A stretch of DNA of 64,000 nt, taken from the NCBI RefSeq assembly GCF_016801865.2, contig NC_068938.1:195208429-195272428 (forward strand), written 5' to 3'. The position numbers and the translations under genes are program-made. The stretch's first letter is position 1, and every line of letters begins with the position of its first letter. A model generated the notes under the pieces. It saw nothing but the letters and a program-made list of their open reading frames with translations. It was not told the origin of the DNA and did no database searches. This stretch comes from Culex pipiens pallens (Eukaryota > Arthropoda > Insecta > Diptera > Culicidae). This document shows, piece after piece, positions 1 to 12,339 of this stretch.

Positions 1-1169
1 TTCAAAACCATAGAAAAAAATCCTATAAATTCGTCTCAGACACCTTAAGGGTTGGTCCTTTCGTTCCTGAGATAATGCCACTAAAATATAAAGAAACAAC
101 AAAATTTAAAATGTTCAAGTGTCATACAGCACGCAATTTTTAAGTAACGATACTTCGACAACTAATGGTCTGATTTTTATTGTGAAAAATTGTACCATTT
201 ATTAAATTTTCTTACCACTCTGATTTTTTGTTTTTTTTTTTTAGTTTGAAACTCAAGGCTTACAATTCAAAAATCGTTACATTGATTTGTTGGTCCGTTT
301 GAAATGTTAGTTTTGATTTTGAATACAGTCCAGACTCGATTACCCGAAGGCCTTGGCAAAATTTCACTTCGGATAATCAAATCATGAGAAAAATCCAGAT
401 CAGAAAAAAATCATTAGTTATGACTTTTTTGAAATAAAGAAATAAAAGTTAAAAATGTTTTGCCTTCATTGTTCAATGTAAAATCTCGCCTGCTTTTTCA
501 ATTGGTCCTATGTACATAGTAAACCCATGGCTCATTGGTTGTTTTGAAAAAGTAATCTAGAAATCAAATTTTCAATCAAAAATTACCATGAACGGCCATG
601 ATCAACAAGGACCAACTTTTTCACAACTTTTTTTTATGTTGGGAATTGGTCCATTAGTACCCGAATCAAAAAAAAATGCAATTTGGTTCTAGAAAAGAAG
701 GGAAAATTCCATAAAAAAAATATTGCAAAATATTTAAAGGAGGGCAAAACTTACATCTCTTCATTAGGTGTAAATTTAATTTAAAAAAAAAAATTCATTA
801 AAAAATTGTTGCAAAATATTTTAAAAGTAGAAAAATGAACAAAATATAGAGATAATTCATTTTAAAATTTGAATTTTAAATAAGTTTATGAAAAATTACA
901 TGTAAAAAGGGATGAAAATGAGGTGTTTTAGGCAATTTTCATTTTTTTAAAAATTCAAGATCTCTCAAAAAAATATACATTTTGCCCTTCTTTCAACATT
1001 TCGCTTTTTTTTACTATTGAGTTTGTTTATGAAAATTTTCCTTCTTTTAATTTTAATTCAACTAAGAAAATAAAATCTTTTTGAAGATTCACATTTCGCT
1101 AATATTTAAATGTTTGAAATTTACGCTATTATTGTGTATTTTACCTAGATACCTTTATTTAAAAAAAAC
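1..1169. other. AT-rich non-coding sequence (intron of upstream gene)
   Basis: No coding region is supported. This is AT-rich sequence with scattered short blocks of the type gaagggaaaattgcat or its complement, which recur at 2640-2760 and inside the element at 15.3-17.6 kb. At 326-440 there is one end of a pogo-like MITE (cagtccagactcgatta...), related to the complete copy at 26734-27111; its other end is not recognisable. The stretch probably lies in the intron before the exon at 2983-3231. Confidence 0.5.
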
Positions 1170-1171
1170 TA

Positions 1172-1366
1172 TCCAGGTTTTTAAGCGAATATGGCGTTCG
1201 AAAGGTGAACGCCCGAAATGTCAAAATCACGCCGTGGTACCAACATTACGAAAAAAGTGTGCCATGGCATGACAGCCACATTTTTTTTCTAATGTTGGTG
1301 CTACTGCGCGATTTTGACATTTCGGACGTTCACCATTCGAACGCCATCTTCGCTTAAAAACCTGGA
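1172..1366. mobile_element. 195-bp TA-flanked MITE
   Basis: The ends are near-perfect inverted repeats of about 55 bp, starting tccaggtttttaagcgaa and ending ttcgcttaaaaacctgga. They are flanked by TA on both sides (1170-1171 and 1367-1368). A TA target duplication fits a Tc1/mariner-type non-autonomous element. No coding capacity. The inverted structure is seen directly; the superfamily is inferred from the target duplication only. Confidence 0.8.
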
Positions 1367-1450
1367 TATATTTGCATTCAGGTTCTACACAATTACCTTT
1401 CTTTTAAAAAAAGCATAAGAGCAGTTCTCTCAGATTTTGGTCATTTGATT

Positions 1451-2536
1451 TTTTTGTATTTTTTAATCCGGCTGAAACTTTTTTGGTGCCTTCGGTATGC
1501 CCAAAAAAGCCATTTTGCATCATTAGTTTGTCCATATAATTTTCCATACAAATTATGCAGCTGTCCATACAAAAATGATGTATGAAAATTTAAAAATCTG
1601 TATCTTTCGAAGGAATTTTTTGATCGATTTGGTGTCTTCGGCAAAGTTGTAGGACTACACTGGAAAAAAATGATACAAGGTAAAAAAAAATTAAGTGATA
1701 TTTAATTTCACTTTTTGTCACTAAAACTTGATTTGCAAAATAACAATATTTTTTTTTCATTTTTTGAAAAGCTGCAAAAATTCGTAATATTGAATGTTTG
1801 GACACTTTGAAATATTACTATTGATAAATTATTTTTGAAAATATTGTATTTGAAAAGATCGGAAAATTTCACGAATGTTTCATATTTTAGCATTTTAAAT
1901 CGGACCATTAGTTGCTGAGATATCGACATTAGAAAATGGTGGTTTGTTTGGGTGAGACTTAGAAAACATCAATTTTCCTGTTTTTAAACCTTTGCATGGC
2001 AATATCTCAGCAACTAAGGGTCGTATCAACAAAGTTCAAAAAAGCAAAATGTAGAGAATTTTCGCAGCTTTTCAAAAATATTTTTTTCAAAAGTGGGCAA
2101 ACATGTGCACTTATTTAAAAAAAATAAAAACTGCGACTATTTTCCAAAAAGTTATCTAAAAATGGCTATAACTTGAAAACGGTTGTACTTTATCAAAATT
2201 TCACTCTAAAACATATAAAAAAAATAAATTAGTGTTTTTTTACAAATCAAGTTTTAGTGACAAAATGTTAAATAAAAATCACTAATTTTTTTTTACCGTG
2301 TATCATTTTTTTCCAGTGTAGTCCGTATCCATACCTACAACTTAGCCGAAGACACCAAATCGATCAAAAAATTCCTTCGAAAGATACAGATTTTTAAATT
2401 TTCATACATCATTTCTGTATGGACAGCTGCCAAATTTGTATGGAAAATTATATGGACAAACTTAGATGCAAAATGGCTTTTTTGGGCATACTGAAGGCAC
2501 CAAAAAAGTTTCAGCTGGATTAAAAAATACAAAAAT
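1451..2536. mobile_element. Palindromic element, family A, copy 1
   Basis: The left arm (from about 1465, aatccggctgaaactttt) reappears in reverse complement at about 2210-2525, giving inverted arms of roughly 320 bp around a central 400 bp. The same sequence recurs at 17731-18990, 39106-41490, and as half copies near 20987-21040, 58860-59015 and 62130-62340. The small reading frames inside are arm translations, not genes. A clean target duplication could not be assigned. Confidence 0.75.
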
Positions 2537-2982
2537 TAAAATTGTAGAAAAAAGATTTCGTAGAAAATTGCTCATAAACAATTTAATTGCAAAAAAAATA
2601 GCAGTGGAAAAATATGCAGAAATGAGGAGAAATGTTTGAAGATTAATCGTTAAGAAATTTTCCCTTCTACTAGTTGAATATAAAAAAAAGGGAAAATTGC
2701 ATTAAAAACTAAATTGCAAAATATTTTAATAAGAGTAACATAGATTCAATTTGAATAAAAGGAAAGAAAAAATGTGAATCTTTTGAGCGAACACCGTAAC
2801 CAGTCAGCCAAATTATTTTCAGTTGTTCAGTTTTTCCATTAAAATTTCAAATGTTTTTTTTTTGAAAAAATATTTTTTCCTCCCCATTTCGCCCATAACT
2901 TTGAAAAATATTTGCGACGGTTTAAGGTGGTTTTTTGTAATCTCCACATCTCTCCCCTTCCAGTTGCGCCTCCCCCCCGCAG

Positions 2983-3231
2983 ATGGCGGGCCAGTCGATG
3001 GTGGAGCTGCAGCACAAGCACAGCCAGCTGCGATGCGGCGACAAGTACGGCAACAACCCCGCCGGCGACGGTGCCCTCCTGATTGGCCTGCTGATCGGTG
3101 TCCTGGCCGGAATCCCGCTTACCGCGGCCGTCATCCTGATTTACCGCCGGGGCTGTTTCGGGCTGGTGCGGCGCGGTCCGGCCGACTACTCGCGGGCCTT
3201 CTACAGCAGAGCCACCAATGACGATTTTTAA
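2983..3231 (+). CDS. Terminal coding exon of a single-pass membrane protein
   Basis: This GC-rich island encodes up to 82 residues, ending in TAA at 3229-3231. A long pyrimidine tract and cag precede it (acceptor at 2982; an alternative acceptor lies about 20 bp upstream), so it reads as the last exon of a split gene whose earlier exons lie left of the window. The encoded tail has a short hydrophilic Cys-containing segment (LRCGDKYGNNPAGDG), then a hydrophobic span of about 22 residues (ALLIGLLIGVLAGIPLTAAV), then a basic stop-transfer (IYRRG) and a tail ending NDDF. This fits the C-terminus of a type I membrane protein. I do not recognise the family. The first ATG is probably internal and not a true start. 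It converges with InR, which is transcribed from the other strand. Confidence 0.7.
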   Translation: MAGQSMVELQHKHSQLRCGDKYGNNPAGDGALLIGLLIGVLAGIPLTAAVILIYRRGCFGLVRRGPADYSRAFYSRATNDDF

Positions 3232-3267
3232 GAGAGTGGAGGTGATTTTTTTTTCAGTGTGTGACTT

Positions 3268-3273
3268 AATAAA
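3268..3273 (+). terminator. Poly(A) signal of the plus-strand gene
   Basis: AATAAA lies 37 bp after the stop codon of the exon at 2983-3231, in the right place for a very short 3'UTR with cleavage near 3285-3300. Confidence 0.6.
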
Positions 3274-3289
3274 GTGTTAAATACAGGGG

Positions 3290-4430
3290 AGATTTCTTTT
3301 TAAACGTGAAAAAATACTCGCTTTATTTTGTTATTATTTCTTATTATTTTATTAGTTTCGACAAGACAATTTGTCATTCTTTCTTTTTTATTTTGTATTT
3401 TCTTTTTATGGAAAACTTGTTTTGTGTGTGTGTTTGTTTGTTTTGTTTGTATAAATAACGTATTTTCGTTTCTAGTAGTTACAATATTCTTCTCTTTCTC
3501 TGTCCTATACAGATTAATATTAATAATAATCAGAATAATAGAAATTATAATTAGAAAGTCCTTCTTCCGAAGACTTGCTCCACAAACTTCTGCGAAAATA
3601 AACATTGGTACTGCGGCTCTTGCTTAAAATACAGCAAAAAGTGTATGTGTGTATTTGTTTCAGTGTTTTTTATTCTTTCGCTAAACTTCTAAATAGGACT
3701 CTATCTTTTCTCTGTACAACTCCTTATTTGTTTTCTTATTTGCACTAAACTACACTATGATTAGAAAAGAAACTTTGTGTTTACTCTTTCGATTCTGGTA
3801 ATGCTAAATGTGTTTGTTTAACGTGTATTTTCATGTTAGTTTCTTGATTTTTTTTCTTCAGAATATTTATTTACAAAGATACACAAAACCTTCCCTTGTT
3901 TTTTGTTTAACCTTTCTTGGCTACACTTTTGTTATTATTACTTTTTTCCTTTTTTTTCTATCTAACCGTTTATTTTTCCTATACAATTTCTATTCTTTCC
4001 CCAAAAATAATTCTAAAAGAAAACGACAATAACTAAAGTCATCAAACAATTGTCTTACATTCCATGTTTCGATTTTTTTTTCAGTGTTTCACCTGTTAAA
4101 CAGTGACGGCGGCTTTGCTACCATTTCGTTTAGCTTTATCATGTTATTTTTACAACTCTTTCAACTGGGAAATGTGAGGAAAGATGGGTGTGCACTGAAA
4201 GTAGTTTTTTGATCTAGTAAAAATGTGTGTGTTTTTTGTTTTGTTTGTTTGTATAATTCAATTTATCTACTAGTTTTGGGCGAGCCTGGCTCCTCTCAGA
4301 AGTCAGGGCCAAACAATTCTGACATTTCGTTCATTCGTTCGCTTTCATTCCAGGTGAAGATTTTTCTTAGTTCTTTTACTGTTTGGGGTATTTGAAGGTG
4401 ACGAGAAAGAGAGAGAATTCAAGGATTGTT
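3290..4430 (-). other. T-rich, transposon-poor block; possible distal InR 3'UTR
   Basis: The plus strand is T/GT-rich, with tracts such as gtgtgtgtttgtttg and a minus-strand AATAAA (tttatt at 3322-3327). Composition matches blocks 8820-9930 and 12340-13886 and differs from the A+T-mixed repeats between them. It contains no supported gene. It may be the far end of a long InR 3'UTR or an unrelated minus-strand transcript; this is inference from composition only. Confidence 0.3.
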
Positions 4431-4689
4431 TATTTGTCGTTTAAAATTTAGTTTAAAATCAATAGATTTTTTTAATTTGAACATTGTTTGTAGCAACTAA
4501 TTTACAATCAAATTTTAGAAGTTGCATTGTCATAATTTTTAAAATCACTTTTAAATATTTCTCCAGCAGAAATATTCAAAGAAAAAATAATTTGACAGTA
4601 CCACAAAAAAGTGTTTTCATTAAACATAAATTTAAAAAAATATCAGGATTGTGAAAATGACTAACTTTGAGTTAACCACAATTATCATG

Positions 4690-5110
4690 TTTGAAATCTC
4701 ATTGCTTTAATTTCGCTTCCCTCCTTTCCGTCGCGAAATTCTCAGCAAAAAGAAATAGCTCTCTCATTCCCACATTCACTATCATCCCCCCTCAATCGAG
4801 CATAGCCACAAAAGCCGTCACAAAACAAAATTTGCCAACGCAGTTTAACACAAGACGTATTGCGTGGTCAGTTCCCAATCTCCCTCTCGCATTCTTCCAT
4901 TGCGGCTTTCGGAGAAAACAAAAGAATCTTCGGCGAGTGTGCGTGAACGAGGCAAAAGGGAAGGAGTGATAGAAAGAGAATTCTCTTGCTAGCAGTCGCG
5001 AGATCAAAGAAGAGAATTCCAAAACTATAGTGACGGTCGCTATTCCCTTTGATATTTTTATGAAGCCATCATCAAATGATAGTTTTTTCTATCACTCATT
5101 GACAACATTG
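4690..5110. repeat. Dispersed repeat shared with 23440-23765
   Basis: Blocks such as gattcttcggcgag (aatcttcggcgagtg here), ggaaggagtgatagaaag and tatcactcattgacaa recur in the same order at 23570-23760. The element type is unknown. The 92-residue plus-strand frame at 4691 is repeat sequence, not a convincing gene. Confidence 0.5.
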
Positions 5111-5700
5111 GAGGTTATCATCATGTAATGTAATTTTAAATAAAATAACTTAATTTTTTCCTAAGGTAAGAAAAATCTTAAAATGATGTTCCACTGAGAA
5201 AAACGTTTTGCAAATTTGTCAAAAAACAGTTTGCACAGGTTTTGTTATTGTGTGTCAAGTGAAATTCGAAATATCATTTTAAATAAATGTTTAAAATACA
5301 ATAACAGTTAAACTACTATAAAAAAGCAAAAAGTCCTTGAAATTCAATTTCCTTGGAAAATGGTTTTATTAAAAAAGATGAAAATTTGTTATAATTGCAC
5401 AATATCAAAATCTGCCACACAAAAAATTGATTTTAAATTTAATTTATTTCAGAAAATTTCAAAATATGAAGGAAGCCAAAAGGCTAGCAAAAAAAGTTTC
5501 TTTTCACTTTTTGGCTAAAGATCGATAATTTCAAAACATTTATCATTATAAATATTCAAAATTATTTAAAAAGGCTACTTATTTTGAAGCATTAATTCTA
5601 GCAATACAATTTAAAAGCAAATTACAATTCTTTGTCTCATTTGAAATTTTTGACTCGAAGATCGAAAAAGATACAAAATTTAAAAAAAACAGTTTTGATC
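5111..5700. other. AT-rich sequence, nothing recognised
   Basis: Low-complexity AT-rich sequence with no open reading frame of note and no clear repeat structure. Confidence 0.5.
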
Positions 5701-6438
5701 ATCAATTTCTAACGTTTTGTACTCAGTTTATCTGTAATACAATTTTAAGAATAAAATAAAAAAAAGTTTGCTATTTTAATTAGAAAAAAAAACTATTTCA
5801 GAAATTTGAAAGCAAAGCTGAACAAAAAACCATTTGAAATCATTTGTTAAACAAACCATTTCAAATTTTCAGGATAAACGGTTATGAATATCTTTTTCTG
5901 CAATAATTAATATTATTTAGTAAACCGGCAACACTGATATCTCTAAATTTTATTAAATTTTCAATGCTTGGTGTAAATAAAGCTGATAACAATCGCATCG
6001 CTGAAGGTTATTCAATAGATTTGAAAAAAAAAATAATTCAAAGAGATTATTGCTCTGGCAACACTGCCAGAAAATATCACTGAAAATAGATAATGATTAT
6101 CCTTTTCAGAACTGTTTGATAGAAATAGCGATTATTTTAATAGAATTTTGGCTAAAAAAATATACATTAAATTATAAAAGTAAATTAAAAATTTAGATGT
6201 TTTGGCAACCCTGTTAATTCAACATACTTTTTTGAAGTACTTTGAAAATGCAATGCATTAGTTTTTTTTTAATGCATTTTGCCATTTTCAGAGCTTTTGG
6301 GACACATTTTGCTGCCTTCATGCATTAGACTTGCAAATAGGTTAGCTAGCAACACTGTTTTGAGACTTCATGACTTGAGTAAAATTTTGAGACAGAATGT
6401 TGTGAACTTTTTTGAAAATGTTCATCTCTCTGAACATA

Positions 6439-8276
6439 GAGCAATTCCAGCTCAAATCAGGAATTTTTCTGGTACTTTTGTACCCGACCCTCTCCGATTT
6501 CAATGAAACTTTGTAGACATGTTATCCTAGGCCTATATAAGCCATTTTTGTGTATATGGAGCCAATAGTACTCGAAAATAACATTTGAGAAGGGCGTAAG
6601 GTATTTAAATATTTTTGTATTTTGTAATTTAAAAATTACTGTATCTCGAAGCCGTTGCGTCGTATCAAAAAGTGGTCAAAGACAAACTTGTAGGAAATTG
6701 GACGGGCTTTCTGAAAAAAATACACTGAAACAAAAATACACGCCACATCTATGAGATTTTTTGATTTTTAAGTCTAAAACTTAAATTTAAAGGTGATGTC
6801 ACGATTTTTTTTCGTTCAAAATTTTTGAGGAAATAGTCTAAAATGTTACCAAAAGATTGACGAAAAATGCAGGATGGTATGTCTCTCCTAAAAAAATACA
6901 AAAATCATTTACTAAAACATTTTTTTTGAAAACCGGTGGTTGGAATCGATTCTCCAGACAATTTTACATAAAAGTCTCCATATTGACCATTGTCCTAAGT
7001 CCAATCCTTGGGAAGATACAGCGGCTTTAAAAATAAAAATGTTGAAAAACGGGTTTTTTTGTGGTTTTTGACAATTTCTATATAACAGACTTGGTTTTTC
7101 AGTCTCGAAAATATTTTTAACGGAAAGCTCGTCCAATTTCCCATAAGATTGCCTTTGACAGCTTTTTGATTTATATCGTTTTTATATTTACGTAAGCAAA
7201 TTTACTATACTGGTTTCTACCACACTGAAAAAAATATTCTATTTTCAGTTATTAGCAATGTAATAAAGCCTATATCTGTAAGCCCATACATCCAATTGAA
7301 ATGCTGTCAAAGACAATCTTATGGGAAATTGGACGAGCTTTCCGGTAAAAATATTTTCGAGACTGAAAAACCAAGTCTGTCATATAGAAATTGTCAAAAA
7401 CCACCAAAAAACCCGTTTTTTCAACATTTTTATTTTTAAAGCCGCTGTATCTTCCCAAGGATTGGACTTAGGACAATGGTCAATATGGAGACTTTTATGT
7501 AAAATTGTCTGGAGAATCGATTCCAACCACCGGTTTTCAAAAAAATTGACGTTTAGACCACTTTTCAAAAAAACAGTTTTAGTAAATGATTTTTGTATTT
7601 TTTTAGGAGAGACATACCATCCTACATTTTTCGTCAGTCTTTTGGTAACATTTTAGGCTATTTCCTCAAAAATTTTGAACGAAAAAAAATCGTGACATCA
7701 CCTTTAAATTTAAGTTTTAGACTTAAAAATCGAAAAATCTCATAGATGTGGCGTTTATTTTTGTTTCAGTGTATTTTTTTTTTTTTCAGAAAGCCCGTCC
7801 AATTTACTACAAGTTTGTCTTTGACCACTTTTTGATACGACGTAATGGCTTCGAGATACAGTAATTTTTTAATTACAAAATACAAAAATATTTAAATACC
7901 TTACGCCCTTCTCAAATGTTATTTTCGAGTACTATTGGCTCCATATACAGATAAACCTCTTTTTACGCGGTGCGTTACGTTTTTCTAATTTGTCGATTTC
8001 TCTGGAACGACGCAACATGTTTACAATCTTTTAAAAGCAATTTGTAGGTTTTGTTCAGATCTACAAAACGCTTTTTGAAGCTTGCAATAATATTGTATGG
8101 TTTAAGAGAAATCGACGGAATAAAAAGCGTAACGCCACCGCGTAAAAAGAGGTTTCTCTGTACACAAAAATGGCTTATATAGGCCTAGGATAACATGTCT
8201 ACAAAGTTTCATTGAAATCGGAGAGGGTCGGGTACAAAAGTACCAGAAAAAATCCTGATTAGAGCTGGAATTGCTC
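6439..8276. mobile_element. Long-arm palindromic element, family B, copy 1
   Basis: The left end gagcaattccagctc is mirrored by the right end gagctggaattgctc, and CATA is found directly outside both ends (6435-6438 and 8277-8280). Each arm is roughly 700 bp with only a short unpaired centre near 7140-7310; matching phrases such as acccgaccctctccgatt occur in both arms in opposite orientation. A second, shorter copy is at 44606-45856, also flanked by CATA. The encoded peptides in the arms are mirror images and not genes. A separate MITE (7948-8160) has inserted in the right arm. Confidence 0.8.
7948..8160. mobile_element. 213-bp pogo-like MITE nested in family B element
   Basis: The ends run cagataaacctctttttacg ... 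cgtaaaaagaggtttctctg and are flanked by TA (7946-7947, 8161-8162). CAG...CTG ends with TA duplication fit pogo/Tc1-mariner. The uninterrupted sequence (gtgtatatgg) survives in the opposite arm of the host element, so the insertion is directly visible. A 66-bp relative is at 14777-14842. Confidence 0.8.
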
Positions 8277-8530
8277 CATAATTAAACAGGAAATTTCTTT
8301 CCGAAAGAGCATCCAATTTGATGATTTGGCAGCACTGCCCAGATCTATCGTGACTTTAGTGACCTTTATAGAACTTTTCAAAGCCGGATGCTGTAAATTT
8401 GGTAAAAAAATGGCTACCCATTAATTAGTTGACATTTGAAAAGCCTTCTGGTAAGACAATCTAATATTTGGTGATCTGGCAACCCTGATAGGATATATGA
8501 ACTACTAATAATTGAAAATTCAGGTATTAT

Positions 8531-8819
8531 GCAATCCCAAGAAAAAGCTTTTTTTTTTTGTTTTGGCATTATTAATTATTTTAGTTAATAATATTTAGTT
8601 TCGTGATTAACCTTGATTATGGAAAACAATATTTTGAAAAAAAATACTTAGAAGTTAAAAAAAATTATAAAAAAAAAATTCTGAAAATCCCATAAGTTTT
8701 TTCTAAAGAAGGTACACAAAATTGACAAAAAAAAATTATTCCAAACTCACTTTTTCTTGTCACCTTTCAACCCACAAACAGTTTTTTTAACGAAGATTTG
8801 AAACTGGTACATCTATCCG
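8531..8819. other. AT-rich sequence, nothing recognised
   Basis: No supported gene or repeat boundary. Confidence 0.4.
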
Positions 8820-9930
8820 TGGTACTAAATATCAATAAAAATAAATTATTTTACTATGTACAATTTGGTTTCTTTTATTTCCACATTCTCTCTCATTCCA
8901 CTTTCATTTGCTCGAAAAATTTCCCTACGAATTCCTCTCTTCTTCTTCTCTGACTTAAATAAATAAATAAAATCTTCTTTTTCTCAATTGTTTTTTTTTC
9001 AACTTTGTTTCTTTCCTACTTTTACGTCACTGTGTAAATGTGTGTGTGTGTGTTTGCATTAGTTAAAGACTATGGAAAAGTTTTGCTCTATTCGACGAGT
9101 ACTTTGTATGGTTATTGTTTCTGGGTGTTTGTGTGTGTGTAAAAACGTTGTTTCTGTAAAAAGTCAAACAAACCGGACACGGAGGGAAATAAATAAATAA
9201 ATGGAAAAGTAGTACGACTGCTGTTTGCTTGTATTAGTGAGGGGTCACCTTTCGTTTCTATTTCGATTTGCTTGCTTGTATTTGTGTGAGAATCATGACG
9301 TCAGCGATCAACACCGTTTTTTACAGTTTTGTTTGCTCCACCAAACAGCAACAAATCGAGTAAAAATAACTTACTGTTTTTTTAATCTAATCGTCAACGA
9401 TTTCATCGCTTCAAGGGAGGGGAAGGTGAAATTAACATTACTAGCTTTGTATTGCAGGGGGAGGTTTGCGTGGTGTTGGGCGTGAGCACGTCTCTTTTCA
9501 TTCTCTCACTCTCACTCTCACGCACTTTCATGTGATCAAATGACGTCATTCATTCTGCGTGCGGCGCACGCACCAACACCACCGCGCAACGTCCGTTTGT
9601 GTGTTTCTATTGTTTTTGCCGTTTGTTTTTTGTCTAATTAAATTCTGCCATTTTGTTTTATTTCTAATTTTTGGGGGAGGAACTTTATATAAATCAGACT
9701 TCAATTTGTACCTCGAGAATTGTTGGGTGTGTGTGTTGTGTTCATTTATGTGTAGCTTGTTTATTTCAATTTAATTTAAATTGTTTCGCTTTTTGCCGTA
9801 TTGTTTGTTTTTCTTGTGTGATTTTTAAAACTAAATTAGCACGTTTTCTGCCTTCTATGTCTGCCTAATATGCTCGGTTTTTTGTCGTTTTTTTTTTATT
9901 TTGAGAAGTTTTTTTTTTTTTCAATAGAGA
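8820..9930 (-). other. T/GT-rich block; possible InR 3'UTR segment
   Basis: Unlike the flanking repeats, this block is rich in tgtgtgtgtgt and tttgttt on the plus strand and contains minus-strand AATAAA hexamers (tttatt near 8874 and 9656). It has two CRE-like tgacgtca words (near 9296 and 9542). It resembles blocks 3290-4430 and 12340-13886. No coding sequence is supported. Confidence 0.3.
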
Positions 9931-9975
9931 TTGTGGTAAGTCAAAAATAAAAGTGCATATAAAGAACGTGAGAAC

Positions 9976-10130
9976 TCAAGACAGTAAGCAAAAGAGCAAC
10001 TCTCATTTTGTCGCTTCACACCTTTTTTCTCTTACCTTGTTACTAATTGTCTGCGAGCTAATGGTTACAACACTAAGAAAATGGGCAAACTCGAGTAAAA
10101 TGAGAGTTGCTCTCTTGCTCACTGTCTTGA
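9976..10130. mobile_element. 155-bp palindromic MITE
   Basis: tcaagacagtaagcaaaaga at the left is mirrored by tctcttgctcactgtcttga at the right, with inverted arms of about 37 bp. The target duplication is not clear. Confidence 0.65.
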
Positions 10131-12330
10131 AATTATTTTTAAAGCAAATTAAATATTCAGAGAATTATTCTGTTCCATTTATTGACATTCAATAAATTTA
10201 ATAAGCGAAAACAGATTTCCTACGAAGTATTGTGAGATTTCAGAAACAAATTGAGAAAATTTGTTTCAAATTTCCAAGCAAAATGAAACTTTACTTTGAT
10301 TTGCTTATTTTCGATTATTTAATTTTTTTTTTTGATAATTAACATTGAATTTGCTTAAAAAAAATACAAAAAGTTTTTTATCCTTATTTTGGTCAAAATT
10401 ACTTTAAATCTAGTACGCCCATCAAAACTTATTTAAAAATTAAATAAATCTTCAAAAAAGTAAAAAAAATCATTTCCTGTTGCAAAAAGTAAACATTTCT
10501 AGATTTTAAAATATAAAAAAAACATGATCTTTAAACAAAAATCCACATTTTTTATTAAATTGCTTACATTTTATATAAAAGTAATAATAGTTCTCTATCA
10601 AAGTAAAGTTTGAATTCACAAAAGTTTGAGTGAAACTTGCTTGAATCTGGGATAAAATAACAACACAAAAAAAAATTAGGCAAAGAAACCTTAATTGCAT
10701 CATTTTTTTTAATGTCTCAAGTAATTTTTTAGTAAGTCAAATCTACTAAAATCTGAAATTTTTATTACGAGAAAATACCGGAAAATTAAAAAAAATTCCA
10801 TTAAATTAACTTTAAAATTACTAAATTTGTTGCCAAAATAATCATAATTCGATTTGAGTAAAAATAGTCAAACATTCTTTAAAAATATCAAAAATTAAAT
10901 TCAAGAAGTTTGAGAAAAAAAATCACTATTTTTATAAAACAGTAAAAAAAAAAGTTAATAATTTTGTAGTTAAATTTGAAATTTGCTTGAAATTTGGTCA
11001 AAATTAATTCTTAGGTAAATACAAAATTTAAGAAAATTTAAGTGAATGCAAAATTTTAATAGAATTAGATCAATAAAAAAATGCTTAATTTGTAGTTGAA
11101 AAAGCCTAAATTTAACTTCATTTTACTCAATTTGTTTTAATTTAGGAAGTAATTAATACAAATTTTATAAAAATACGAAAATTGAAGTTAACAATTAAAA
11201 TTCCCTATACTTAAAAGAAAAATCTTGATTTTTCGAAAAATACCAAAATTTAATTAAAAAAACAACAAATTAGAATAAAAAAAAATTAAAAAAATAGTAG
11301 ATAAACCAATTTTGATTCAACTTAACCAATTATCTCTTAAATTATGAAAAAAAAACCTACCGAAGTAAAGGTTGAATTTACAAAAATTACTAACTAAAAA
11401 TAAAACACTAAAATTGCAGTTTAGTTTATCCAAATTCAAAAAAATATATCCAAAGTGGAATCAAATCAAAAATTAGAATTTAAATTAAAAATGAAATTTT
11501 ACAAAATGTTTGTTAGTAACACTTGAGCAAAATTTTGAGAAAAACAATCATAACTTTCGTTGAATAATATTTATCAGGTTTATTTAAAAAAAATACCATA
11601 GAATTCGTATAAATTCAAATCACCAATTTTTCCTATTTTACAAATAAAATCAAGTAAAATTAACTTAAATTTGAATTAAATTTACATGACATCAATTTTT
11701 GTTAAAATATCTGAACTTTATGTAAAACAAGAATAAAAATATTATTTTTTCAAAATCATTTACATTAACCAAAATTTATTCCAAATAAGAAAAAATAATT
11801 TTAATTAAAATCTGACTTAAAAATATTTCTGAAATTAGTGGTTTTGAATCATCGTGTTTATTTGAAGGATGTAAATAATTGTTTAACTAAAATTCAAACA
11901 ATTGTCAAAATGAATGTCAAAAACCCACAATTCAGTTAAAAGAAAAAATGAGATTATTCGATTTAAGTAAAATTTGCTCAAAAAATGTGTCCGCGTGGTT
12001 TATGGATAACCCGTTAAACAAATGGAAATTTTAAAAAATCCAAATTTAGTTTCATAAATATTCAAAAATATACAAAAAAAAAAACAATTTGTACAATGCA
12101 CAAAAAACAATTTCCAACGGAATATCATCAAACTTTAAAAAAAAAGCTTTAAAAAAAATTCAAAATTAAAATAAAATTTAATACACGTACATCCAAGATC
12201 AGCCATATTCAATTAATGCTTAACCTTTTCAAGTTAATGAGGTGGTGAGGCAAGTGTGAGATTTGGATGAATTTCATTCACAATTGAGTTAAAATGAGTA
12301 AAATTTACTCTACAAAATCTATGGTTTTAT
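10131..12330. other. Extremely AT-rich stretch, nothing recognised
   Basis: About 2.2 kb with very low GC, many A and T runs, no coding region, and no inverted or tandem structure that I could pin down by eye. Confidence 0.5.
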
Positions 12331-12339
12331 AAGTGTGCG

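Larger units (their letters stand above)
5700..8530. repeat. Degenerate ~140-bp tandem repeat interrupted by a palindromic element
   Basis: The phrase ggcaacactg (or ggcaaccctg, gcagcactgc) occurs near 5930, 6055, 6200 and 6345, then again near 8328 and 8475. That is a spacing of about 125-150 bp with weakly similar flanks. The element at 6439-8276 splits the array. Two more units occur near 50670 and 50831. The repeat is old and diverged. Confidence 0.5.

Noticed and set aside
6912..7656. Frames sharing KAAVSSQGLDLGQWSIWRLL on both strands
   Set aside because: Mirror arms of the family B palindrome.
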